Below are positions 49,346-57,719 of a stretch of DNA of 64,000 nucleotides, in pieces. Source of the DNA: Asparagopsis taxiformis (lineage: Eukaryota > Rhodophyta > Florideophyceae > Bonnemaisoniales > Bonnemaisoniaceae); NCBI GenBank assembly GCA_030407315.1, contig JALQPE010002468.1, positions 1 through 64,000 on the forward strand. Direction: 5' to 3'. The notes beneath the pieces are model-generated. The model was given only the letters and a program-made list of their open reading frames with translations. It was not told the origin of the DNA and made no database searches. The translations under genes were made by a program, and so were the position numbers. Positions within the stretch are counted from its first letter, which is position 1. Every line of letters starts with the position of its first letter.

Positions 49346-49528
49346 ACAAAATAAGCGCTAAAATACAATTACGGTGCCACTTGGTAGGCCAGATTTTCTA
49401 TAAACCTGCCCAATCAATTACTTGCGGTTCCCAGTCGTCTTCAAACGTGCTCAGGTGGGGAAGGAACCGGATGCGTTTCGTTCTTGAGAAAGAATACTTG
49501 GCAACGCTCTTCCCATCGCAAGCATCTC

Positions 49529-50152
49529 ATGTCCACTCCGTATGAGATATCCGATCAAGCCTACGCAATAATTATACTCCACTGTTCCAAGTACGTGAAC
49601 GCTGTCAACGGCGTCCTGTTCGGCAAGCAGGCATCAAACGGCACGGTAAAGATTGAATTAGCGCTGCCCATCGCTCACTCGGCACTTGCCATAGGCACGA
49701 CACCATTGACAGAAACTGCATTGCATCTTGCCGAGGCAAAAGCTCAACAACTAGATCTCGAGCTCGTCGGTGCTTACTACGGAAACGAAGTGGCGGACGA
49801 TGCAAGTATCGGTACCTTTCCGACGCGAATTGCCGATGCGGTTCGTGCAAATTTCGCACCAGCATGTCTGCTTATGATCGACGCTGCCAGGCTTGCACCG
49901 CGTGTTAGACAAACACAACATTGCATGCGAGTTTGTGTGCGCGAAAGCGACACTCGCACTTGGGCAAGGGGTACACGACCGAACAATGAGCTCGCCGTGT
50001 CGGCTGCTGCACTAGATTTGTGTCATCGGCTATTACAAGGCAAGGTTGAGATAGCGGCAGTGATTGACTTTGAAGATCATTGTCTGGATGCGACACAAGA
50101 TTGGTTCAACACAAAGTTGATCTCGCAGTTGTCCTCACACATAGCTGCATAA
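49529..50152 (+). CDS. EMC8: ER membrane protein complex subunit 8/9 (MPN-like)
   Basis: The frame begins at 49484, but conserved sequence starts at ATG 49529 (MSTPYEISDQAY), giving 207 residues, the family size. Blocks YEISDQAYAIIILHCSKY, VNGVLFGK, VKIELALPIAHS, LELVGAYYGNEVADD and VIDFEDHCLD match the EMC8/EMC9 (UPF0172) family, a catalytically inactive MPN fold. The EMC inserts tail-anchored and multipass proteins into the ER membrane; EMC8/9 is a cytosolic cap subunit. It is divergently arranged with MLH3 across ~180 bp and convergent with the next gene. Confidence 0.9.
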   Translation: MSTPYEISDQAYAIIILHCSKYVNAVNGVLFGKQASNGTVKIELALPIAHSALAIGTTPLTETALHLAEAKAQQLDLELVGAYYGNEVADDASIGTFPTRIADAVRANFAPACLLMIDAARLAPRVRQTQHCMRVCVRESDTRTWARGTRPNNELAVSAAALDLCHRLLQGKVEIAAVIDFEDHCLDATQDWFNTKLISQLSSHIAA

Positions 50153-50196
50153 TTATTCTGGTTTATACTGCGCGACGTATAACATTTTATACCGAG

Positions 50197-51492
50197 CTAT
50201 GACGTTTCCGATGACAGGTTCTTGAGCGCTTGCATTGTCTTTTCCAGAATATCAGCTTGGCCGTGAACATACGTGCGACAAAACCATGCGAATGAATCTT
50301 GTTGTAGTCCTTCTCCATCTCCGTCTTCGAAAAGGTCAAATCCAGATAGCATTGCTTCTAGTAGGGAGGTCAGATTTGCCACGACGGCATTTTCATTTCT
50401 CACACTGATTCGCTTCGAAAAATTGGCATTCTGCACTGTGACTCCCTCTCCCTCTTCCTCATTCAACAATAGTAATCGGGCCGACGCCAGTAAATCCAGA
50501 GGAAGTGGGTTTGTGATGCTCAGTGTATGATGCACATCAAGGTCGCCTTGCATATTCATGTTGAGAAACAGCATCTTCCTGGTGTGAAGCTGCGGACTAT
50601 CGTCATCTGGCACTTGCAATGAGAGCATAATCGAGTCTTCCGAGTTGTTCTGAATTGTGAATCCATAGTGCAGTAACAATTGCCAATTAGCAAGGGCACC
50701 ATAAGATATACACAATTCCTCACCGGCAGATACGGATCGATCCGTGACGTGCATTTCCAGTCCAAGTTCATGAGGCGCCTCATCGAGTAACCATCCGCGT
50801 ACTTTGGCATTTCGGGCCGGACTGTTCAAACTGCGGTGGTTTGCCATATCAGCAAACGGCGCAAGAATAGTCACATCATCAATCTTAAATGCACGGCTGT
50901 CAATAACACAATGCACGTACATGAAGGATGAAAGCTTGCATTTCTCGGATGGATAGATATGCGGGTACTCATTCATAGCGAATGGAACGAACCAATCGTC
51001 GTACATCTCCTGAATCTCTTGCCGAAGGGTGTTCGCCAATGTTAGAAGCGTAGTACCTGTCAGAAGGTCCTCTGCAAAATCCTCATCTATAGTAACGGGC
51101 GTCCAGAAAATCGACGGCAAGGATTTGAACCAGGCGTGCCATCTACTGGACGGTCCTTTTACGAATTCAGCCATGACGAAGAGCAGAAGCGCTGCACTAT
51201 CGCTAGTAGCATCAGGAATGGATTGGTCCAAACCGGCGGCTTTAACGGCCTCGAAAATCGCCACGATGTGCGGCTGCTGTCGAGCTTTCTTGCATGTGAT
51301 GAGCAAAGAGGCGGGAATGCGCAGAAATGCAGTACCCGGTGACAAAGGTTGGGTCGCGAATAAACCACGATTGGCAGATGATCTTTCTTCAATTTTCACA
51401 TTGTGTATGTACGCACCGGATGACTGTACCCATGTTTGCAGCGAATCTAGTATCGCCATCGACTCTTGCTTGAGCTGCGTTTGATTGACCAT
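50197..51492 (-). CDS. SET-domain protein methyltransferase, SETD3/Rubisco-LSMT-like
   Basis: The frame is open to 51726, but the first strong ATG is at about 51492 (MVNQTQLKQE), giving 431 residues. The split SET domain shows SSANRGLFATQPLSPGTAFL, then after an inserted helical region (iSET) APFADMANHR, and then SAGEELCISYGALANWQLLL. A C-terminal substrate-binding helical region follows. This architecture is shared by SETD3 (actin His methyltransferase), SETD6 and plant Rubisco large-subunit methyltransferase. No obvious plastid leader is seen from this start, which favours a cytosolic or nuclear substrate. The exact substrate cannot be inferred. Confidence 0.85.
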   Translation of the reverse strand: MVNQTQLKQESMAILDSLQTWVQSSGAYIHNVKIEERSSANRGLFATQPLSPGTAFLRIPASLLITCKKARQQPHIVAIFEAVKAAGLDQSIPDATSDSAALLLFVMAEFVKGPSSRWHAWFKSLPSIFWTPVTIDEDFAEDLLTGTTLLTLANTLRQEIQEMYDDWFVPFAMNEYPHIYPSEKCKLSSFMYVHCVIDSRAFKIDDVTILAPFADMANHRSLNSPARNAKVRGWLLDEAPHELGLEMHVTDRSVSAGEELCISYGALANWQLLLHYGFTIQNNSEDSIMLSLQVPDDDSPQLHTRKMLFLNMNMQGDLDVHHTLSITNPLPLDLLASARLLLLNEEEGEGVTVQNANFSKRISVRNENAVVANLTSLLEAMLSGFDLFEDGDGEGLQQDSFAWFCRTYVHGQADILEKTMQALKNLSSETS

Positions 51493-51915
51493 GGTTGCTA
51501 ACTTGGTTGCGCATACGGATGAGACAATGTAGCAATGCGATATATAGTTATCGGTACGATCGGCATGCACCGAGTCAGCGGTGAGTACAGCAGTTGTGAC
51601 AGAATTGATGTAGTGTGTGGAATGATCGACGCTGCGCAGCGCAGTGGAGGCTGAGATGTGAGATGACCGACTTGATGGAGATGAATCGCACCCAACGCTG
51701 AACAAGACGCGCAAATTTGGTACCAATCAAATTGTTCTTACAGTTTACAGTACATGTTCTCGCAGATATTTTTCTGTACCAACACCAATGGCTTGTTGCC
51801 CGATGCATCCTTCCAATCATGTCCGATCTATTTAGCTGCAATCTCCTCGTAAATTTCTATCCTACGACCAACACCATTCGCAATATCTGTGAAAGAGAGC
51901 AACCCTTTCTCCAAC

Positions 51916-52944
51916 ATGGCCCAATGTCTCACCTTTGTCCCAGTGCTCGGCTCCCGCCAGTCCATTGCAGTCATCCCATCAGCCAGACATGGGCTCCAAT
52001 CTCCGCGTTTCAAATTCCGCCCAGCATTGCGTCGTCGCTCCGTGCCGCGCATGTCTGTGGCCGTCGTCAAGACTGGCGATCAATGCTCTGACACAGACCT
52101 AGAACAATTTGCGGAGCGTATTCGCGGCGAATGGACTGGTTATGAAGGCACATTTGATGTGAACACAGCAGAGGTTCAAGCGCTTCCAGAATCGTATATT
52201 CCCGAACAATTTACAGAGTGGGGCTTAGTGCCGCATGGTTATGAAACCAACCACTCGATGATTGTGCGCGGCACGAGGTTGTTCAAAAAGTTTTACCGCA
52301 TCCTACCAGCCGTTTCTTCGTTTTCAGACCATGTCGACCTCGAGGAAGATTTCACCATTGCCAACATCGATTCGGAGGAAGGAATGCACATCTTTCCAGA
52401 TGGATCGTTTTCATCCGGTCCACAGACCGTATGTATCGAGAAGAAATCCTATTTCGACAAATGGCCAGCAGTGCAGATGTATCTGCAGGATCCGCGTCCA
52501 GAGTCGAGACAAGCGATCCATGTGAGCTTGAAATTCAACTTTGAAACACGCCAGCTCGTGGACGAGTTGCGCGTCATTCACGAAAAGTTTTCGTGCATTT
52601 ATTGTGACGGTGCAGACATTGAAGGTTCATCGGGTTATGTGGAAGGCTGGGTGAGTGAAGACGGTATTTCACACGAGGATCTAGCGGGCACCTGGAAGGT
52701 TACCGGTGGAAGTGCAGAGTCGGAGACAATTGAACGGCCGTCCGGCGGGCCTCCAGCTACTCCGGCACGACAGTTGTATCTACCCAAGGGAATCGATATC
52801 AGCACACTGGAAGGCCAGAATGGCGGTGTCGTTGTGCAGGTGGGCTGGTTGGTGGATGAAAATACGCGAATCGTGCTGCGAAGGCTTTTTGGAAAGGATG
52901 GCGCCGTCTTACTATCAGAGCATGCCGTAGAGCATCGTGTATAA
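51916..52944 (+). CDS. Plastid-targeted conserved protein, unknown function
   Basis: From ATG 51916 the first ~45 residues are rich in Ser, Arg and Pro with few acidic residues (MAQCLTFVPVLGSRQSIAVI ... RFKFRPALRRRSVPRM), fitting a transit peptide. The mature part (~295 residues) is rich in beta-type sequence: FAERIRGEWTGYEGTF, YIPEQFTEWGLVPHGYE, HIFPDGSFSSGP, HVSLKFNFETRQLVDELRVI and YLPKGIDISTL. The pattern suggests a lipocalin-like or beta-barrel plastid protein, but I do not recognise the family with certainty. The frame is clean and convergent with the next gene. Confidence 0.7.
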   Translation: MAQCLTFVPVLGSRQSIAVIPSARHGLQSPRFKFRPALRRRSVPRMSVAVVKTGDQCSDTDLEQFAERIRGEWTGYEGTFDVNTAEVQALPESYIPEQFTEWGLVPHGYETNHSMIVRGTRLFKKFYRILPAVSSFSDHVDLEEDFTIANIDSEEGMHIFPDGSFSSGPQTVCIEKKSYFDKWPAVQMYLQDPRPESRQAIHVSLKFNFETRQLVDELRVIHEKFSCIYCDGADIEGSSGYVEGWVSEDGISHEDLAGTWKVTGGSAESETIERPSGGPPATPARQLYLPKGIDISTLEGQNGGVVVQVGWLVDENTRIVLRRLFGKDGAVLLSEHAVEHRV

Positions 52945-53013
52945 AGGGGGTTCGGCAGTTAGACTAAAATATTCAACATCAACCAGTGGTTTGGAAACTT
53001 GTTAAACAATGTT

Positions 53014-53736
53014 TTACTTATCGCCGTCCTCAGATTGACCCTCCTTTAACGCATCTGAGGCGGCGGAAATTGTAGTTACAACAAGTCGTGTGCTCTGGCC
53101 TAATATTGCGCTCTCTATCGACGTACGCGGCCGGTCAGCATTGGCCTGCGAGAGCGATTGCTCGAGTTGAATTCGCTTCATGTCATAACCAGCTTTGACC
53201 GCGGTGATGATATTCCCTACAAATTCATCTAGCTTATCGTAACTATCAGAAAACACTGTGCGCGGCATCTCCGACGCAGCGGCATCGTCTCTTCGCACAG
53301 GGAAGGCGAGTTGACGAAGCGTTTTGTAAACGAGTGTCAACCAAACGGACCGCAATTCAACTTCGTCGCTCTGTAGAGAACGTGTCGGCTGACCCTGACC
53401 GGACAGGCCCGTCTCTCCAGACGCGCTTAGCTCGAATTGCAACGCTTGCAACGAGTAGCCCGAACGATAGGCCTCCAATGCCGTGAGACAAAAGTTGCGC
53501 AATGCAATTGCATACGGCGTTTCACCGGGGCGACAGGCTTCCACAAACGCAGCAGCCACTTTGTACGCGACGCTGGCTGACGGGTCCGGGTTTGCACTGC
53601 ATTTTGGAACGGCTGCGCAGCGTCGACGCAGACAAAGTTGACGCGATTTGGTGTGTCGCAGCGGCGAACGTGGCGTAAATGCTGGACTAGATCGATTCGT
53701 TGGCGATGTCGGCGCAGCTGGGAGAAATGCTTGCAT
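53014..53736 (-). CDS. Probable plastid-targeted helical protein, unknown function
   Basis: ATG 53736 gives 240 residues. The first ~45 are Ser/Thr/Arg/Pro-rich (MQAFLPAAPTSPTNRSSPAF ... LRRRCAAVPKC), a typical plastid leader. The mature region is mostly alpha-helical: VAAAFVEACRPGETPYAIAL, FCLTALEAYRSGYSLQALQF, ELRSVWLTLVYKTLR and KLDEFVGNIITAVKAGYDMK. The repeated 'AY/AGY...LQ/RIQLE' pattern suggests two related helical modules. No domain is recognised. Confidence 0.65.
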   Translation of the reverse strand: MQAFLPAAPTSPTNRSSPAFTPRSPLRHTKSRQLCLRRRCAAVPKCSANPDPSASVAYKVAAAFVEACRPGETPYAIALRNFCLTALEAYRSGYSLQALQFELSASGETGLSGQGQPTRSLQSDEVELRSVWLTLVYKTLRQLAFPVRRDDAAASEMPRTVFSDSYDKLDEFVGNIITAVKAGYDMKRIQLEQSLSQANADRPRTSIESAILGQSTRLVVTTISAASDALKEGQSEDGDK

Positions 53737-54160
53737 GGTGCAGATGCGAAGTTGCGGCTAATGGCATGGGCGTCTGCGACGAACGGGATGAAAGCGGAGA
53801 TTGAGAAGATTGGCGACAGGTGTCGAGGGTGAACAGCGGCGAATCGAGATGATGATGTCAACAGTGTTCACTAGTGAGAGAATGAGAGATATTGAATTTG
53901 AGATATTTGTACAAGAATTAGAGGAAAACCATTGGATGAACACGAAGAGCAGTGCTTCGCTGGACTGTCTATCCACGAATTTCTACTGCTCGTTGAGATG
54001 CAAAATCGGTTTTGCAGATCAATGCTGCAAGAATCAATTTAAGTGCTGCTTTCGAGATGAAGCCCATGATGTACCCGTCTCGGGAAACAGCCCCTTAGAC
54101 TGTCGCAACCGCTAAACACTTTCCATCAGATTCGCCATTCGTACATTTCAGCCGAGCAAG

Positions 54161-54775
54161 ATGCCGAAAGAAAAGGACACGACAGGAATTGAACCGGTAT
54201 GCCCCTATAAGCCATACGCAGATCTTGAAAAAATCCTATGCGGTCCAGAAAGACTGCCATCACCGCTCGATAACGGCACGCTCTCTCTGATTGTTCTCCG
54301 GCCGCAAGTCAACGAGCGACGCGTCGTAGATGAGGTGGTGGCATCTGTCGAGTTTGGAATAGCAGGCTCTGGCTGGAAGCGTCGCGAGGAACGTGGAGTT
54401 ATAGACCAGGTATGCGTCATGTCCACAGCTGCAATAAAGGCCATTGCTGGTCCCGACCCGGCGCTTTGGCCGCCAGCCGGGGATCAGCTGTTCATGGACT
54501 TGGAACTCGGCAAAGACAACCTGAAAATTGGTGATAGGGTTGCGGTTGGACGCGAGGGAATCGACAAAGATGTGATTTTGGAAGTTACGACAAAACCTCA
54601 TAATGGATGTGCCAAGTTTGCTAAACGATATGGCCCTGATTCTCTCAAGATTCTCAATTCGCCTCTCGCTAAAGAGCGGAGGCTCAGAGGAATTTATTTC
54701 CATGTCGTCAGACCAGGCACGCTGAGGACGGGTGACAGAATCGTCAAGATTGGGAATGATGTAGAGGCGAACTAG
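54161..54775 (+). CDS. MOSC-domain protein
   Basis: ATG 54161 gives 204 residues. The core contains DLELGKDNLKIGDRVAVG, then TTKPHNGCAKFAKRYG, with the Cys expected in MOSC domains, and FHVVRPGTLRTGDRIVKI. MOSC domains occur in molybdenum-cofactor sulfurases, mARC and YiiM-type proteins, and carry sulfur or bind the cofactor. This is a stand-alone, small MOSC protein with no targeting signal, nearest in layout to YiiM/stand-alone bacterial types. Its precise substrate is unknown. Confidence 0.8.
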   Translation: MPKEKDTTGIEPVCPYKPYADLEKILCGPERLPSPLDNGTLSLIVLRPQVNERRVVDEVVASVEFGIAGSGWKRREERGVIDQVCVMSTAAIKAIAGPDPALWPPAGDQLFMDLELGKDNLKIGDRVAVGREGIDKDVILEVTTKPHNGCAKFAKRYGPDSLKILNSPLAKERRLRGIYFHVVRPGTLRTGDRIVKIGNDVEAN

Positions 54776-55450
54776 AGTGCGTGGTAGGGTATGATGTGTC
54801 ATGTTTGGGCGACGTCCGATTGTTCGTTGGATACAATCATGGCGTGATGTATGTTCTCAACGATAGGGTAAGTCAAAATAAAAGAAGGGTGAGGGGGTTT
54901 TGAGGCGATAAGTTCATTGTCTTCGTGAGGGATTATTATAAATCAAAGAATAACCCTCGTTTCTCTAGGAGTTTCCACAAGTATCAAGTATCTTCTACTT
55001 CAAAGAGAGAAAAGTTGGGGGTTTCACAGCGAGTCGGGGTATAGGCAGTGCATGAATGAGGCTGGCAAACCGCCTTTGTTCGTGCCAGACTCACCCATAT
55101 GGACTTTACAGATTCCGCTGTGGACGGGCGACTCACGAGTGCAAAGATGAAGGTCATGTGTAACAGTTTCCCTAGAATCGCATTATTCCGCATCGAGTAT
55201 GTGTTACTAAAATTTAATATAGAAAAACCTTATTTCGCGCGATGACGTCATCCTATTGAAGATTTGCCGTGGTATATCCAATTCTGTCAATTAACCAAGT
55301 GTTCCTCTTTATTTCTTCGATAAAGTTGAGGCTGGAATGAATTTTAAAATTATTTAATTTGGTGAACAAATCATCATGATATGGATATTACGTGGTAGTG
55401 GAATAAATTGCCTGGATTTCTACAGAAAGGCAGAAGTAGAAGAGCTTCAA
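54776..55450. other. Intergenic spacer before the tRNA gene
   Basis: It contains no supported protein gene; a 69-codon minus frame at 55193-54984 has no recognisable content. Sequence near 55200-55380 is AT-rich, which fits a tRNA upstream region. Confidence 0.5.
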
Positions 55451-55541
55451 GGGTTCGTAGCTCAGTGGTAGCTTGAAAGGTGCGCTCGAGAGCAATCGAC
55501 TGCAGATCGATAGGTCGCGTGTTCGACTCACGCCGGACCCT
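55451..55541 (+). tRNA. tRNA-Cys (GCA) with an ectopic D-arm intron
   Basis: Acceptor arms GGGTTCG (55451) and CGGACCC (55534-55540) pair with one G-U; the discriminator is T. The anticodon arm is ATCGA-CTGCAGA-TCGAT, with anticodon GCA. The T-arm is GCGTG-TTCGACT-CACGC and the variable loop AGGTC. The gene is 91 nt. Removing 19 nt from the D-arm gives a standard 72-nt tRNA whose D-arm reads GCTCAGTGGTAGAGC, the usual eukaryotic tRNA-Cys form. A T4 run follows at 55546-55549 (after TTTC), fitting a Pol III terminator. Confidence 0.92.
55472..55490 (+). other. Putative 19-nt intron in the D-arm of tRNA-Cys
   Basis: CTTGAAAGGTGCGCTCGAG separates ...AGTGGTAG from AGCAATCG... The boundaries can slide by one or two bases because of the AG repeat, without changing the product. 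The position, between the D-loop and the 3' side of the D-stem, is outside the canonical 37/38 intron site. Confidence 0.8.
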
Positions 55542-55545
55542 TTCT

Positions 55546-55549
55546 TTTC
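55546..55549 (+). terminator. Pol III T-run terminator of tRNA-Cys
   Basis: The tract TTTCTTTT begins right after the mature 3' end. The T4 part is a minimal RNA polymerase III termination signal. Confidence 0.6.
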
Positions 55550-55677
55550 GCTTACGGTGCAACAATATCCAGTCGGTTTTCCATTCTGCCAGTGCATTTT
55601 TGAACCATCCTGTCTCTCAGGTGTACGCAGAGGAAGAGCGAGACTTGCTGATCAGTAGCGCGTGTTCTACAAATACG

Positions 55678-57443
55678 ATGCATGCTAATCAAACCACCTC
55701 CAATGCAGTCAAGCGATACGAACGTCTTCTAGTTGCCAATGACTCTGAGCTGCAGATCGTTCTTGACGCCCTGGACATTTCCTCAGCTTCGCTCTCTCTA
55801 CCTGCAGCGCAATCCCAACTCCAACCGCCAGACCTCTTCGCTCCATTCAGCTACTCTTCAAAGATCACACCAGCCAATCTTTCCTATCCTCCGACGCACC
55901 AAACCCAATCACCTACGAAGCAACTCAAACCACTATCGAAAAATGTCCTACGCGCACTTTTCGCATCCGCACAATCTCCCACCACGTCACAAGCATCCCC
56001 CAACCAAAACTCAACCATCCCCATTTCCCAACCAGTCCAACAGCGTCCAAAGCCCGCCCCGCCCCCAGCTGACATCCAAGCTCCACCGCCCTCTCAACCC
56101 CAGCCTGCACAACAGCCCGCGGACAGCTCCGACGACATTCGAAAGGCATTCCCTTCCCGAGCGGCACGCGCAAAAAATCGCCCGCCATTCCCCGTGCGGA
56201 ACCATCGTCCTATTTCGACGACGACACAATCCCACCGGTCGACACGCCGTTTCGAACCGCGCGATCCAGGCTGCGACCGACTCGCACCCGGCCGCGCACG
56301 GGCGTCTCGGACGACGACGATGGCGGTGTCGGCCCCGGCCCCGGCGCAGCAGCCATGACGAGAGCGGTGCTAGGACCTGCCAAACGCCCGCGTTTCTCGG
56401 CGCCGCGTCCGCGCGCAGAGCCGGTAAGACAGCCAGCACATGGGGCCGGGAAGGATGACACTACTCGAGATGATTTGCCGCAGATTCCTAATGTGGAGCC
56501 CAAGTTGGTGGAGATGATCATGAATGAAATGCTAGATAAGTCGCCCGGTGTCGACTGGGATGATATTGCTGGGTTGCATTTCGCAAAGCGATGCGTCATG
56601 GAAGCGATTGTATGGCCGATGAAACGTCCGGATATCTTCACGGGGTTGCGCGGCCCGCCGAAGGGATTGCTTTTGTTCGGCCCGCCTGGAACAGGGAAGA
56701 CGCTTATTGGAAGGGCGATTGCGAGCAAGTCGGGTGCCAAGTTTTTCAATATTTCAGCCTCGAGTCTCATGTCCAAGTGGGTTGGCGAAGGTGAGAAAAT
56801 GGTTCGGGCGTTGTTTGCTGTCGCGAGAGTTTTTCAGCCTAGTGTTATTTTTGTTGATGAGATTGATAGTTTGCTCACGCAGCGTACAGACGGCGAGCAG
56901 GAATCTACACGCAGGATTAAGACAGAGTTTTTGGTGCAGATGGACGGCGCGGGGACGTCTAGGGAAGATCGAGTGCTGCTTGTGGGGGCTACGAATCGAC
57001 CACAGGAATTAGATGAGGCTGCTCGAAGGCGTTTGGTGAAACGGCTTTATATTCCGCTGCCGGATCATGAGGCGCGGTGTTCACTTGTGTCGAAATTGTT
57101 GCAAAAGCAGACCAATTCTCTTTCGAAGCAGGATGTTGAACATGTGGCCAACATTTCACAGGGTTACTCAGGATCGGACATGTACGCTTTATGCGCCGAG
57201 GCGGCGCTTGGACCTGTGAGGGAATTGGGCGAATCGATTGGAAATGTTGATGTAGATAGTGTACGAGCTGTTGGGAAGAAGGATTTTGAAATTGCGAGTA
57301 GAATGGTACGCGCCTCTGTGTCTAATGCAGACTTGGATGGATATATAGAGTGGAATACAACATTCGGGTCGTTTCCCTCTGTAGATCCCAGTGATTCGAA
57401 CAAGGCTCGAGAAGATGACGTAGACAGTGGCGTAGCAAAATAG
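55678..57443 (+). CDS. FIGNL1: Fidgetin-like AAA ATPase (FIGNL1), one frame break in the N-terminal half
   Basis: The AAA module lies in the frame ending at 57443: [28 protein letters not shown] (Walker A), [26 protein letters not shown] (Walker B), [20 protein letters not shown] and a C-terminal Vps4-type helix with [16 protein letters not shown]. The order and the [17 protein letters not shown] block indicate FIGNL1, which removes RAD51/DMC1 filaments. Upstream, another phase from ATG 55678 reads a disordered Pro/Gln-rich N terminus up to SRAARAK. Adding one A at the A6 run (56172-56177) joins it to [17 protein letters not shown] in the AAA phase. Thus the gene is probably 55678-57443 with one indel. 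Alternatively the protein starts at ATG 56355. Confidence 0.85.
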
Positions 57444-57719
57444 AGTACGATTGGGCGCAAGAGTTTGCTAAGATCGCAGCGAGCTAATGATGCAACAACG
57501 CCTCCACCCAATATACCAGCCGTTCCTTACCGAACATCAATTTTCATTAATTTCAGCGCGCCGAAACATGATGCGTACCCTCAACAACCGCGCATCGTCC
57601 CGGTGCCGGAGTGCGCGCTTCGCAAACCCACGATCCGCCCCGGTACTTGCGCGCCCCCAAACGCCCGTCCCATGAACGCCAGCAAATCGCGAGCGGAATG
57701 CCCGACGAGCAGTTGAGCC

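Noticed and set aside
51916..52944. Phycobilin lyase (CpeS/CpeT type)
   Set aside because: The beta-rich plastid protein suggested it, but I could not match the characteristic lyase motifs, so it is left unnamed.
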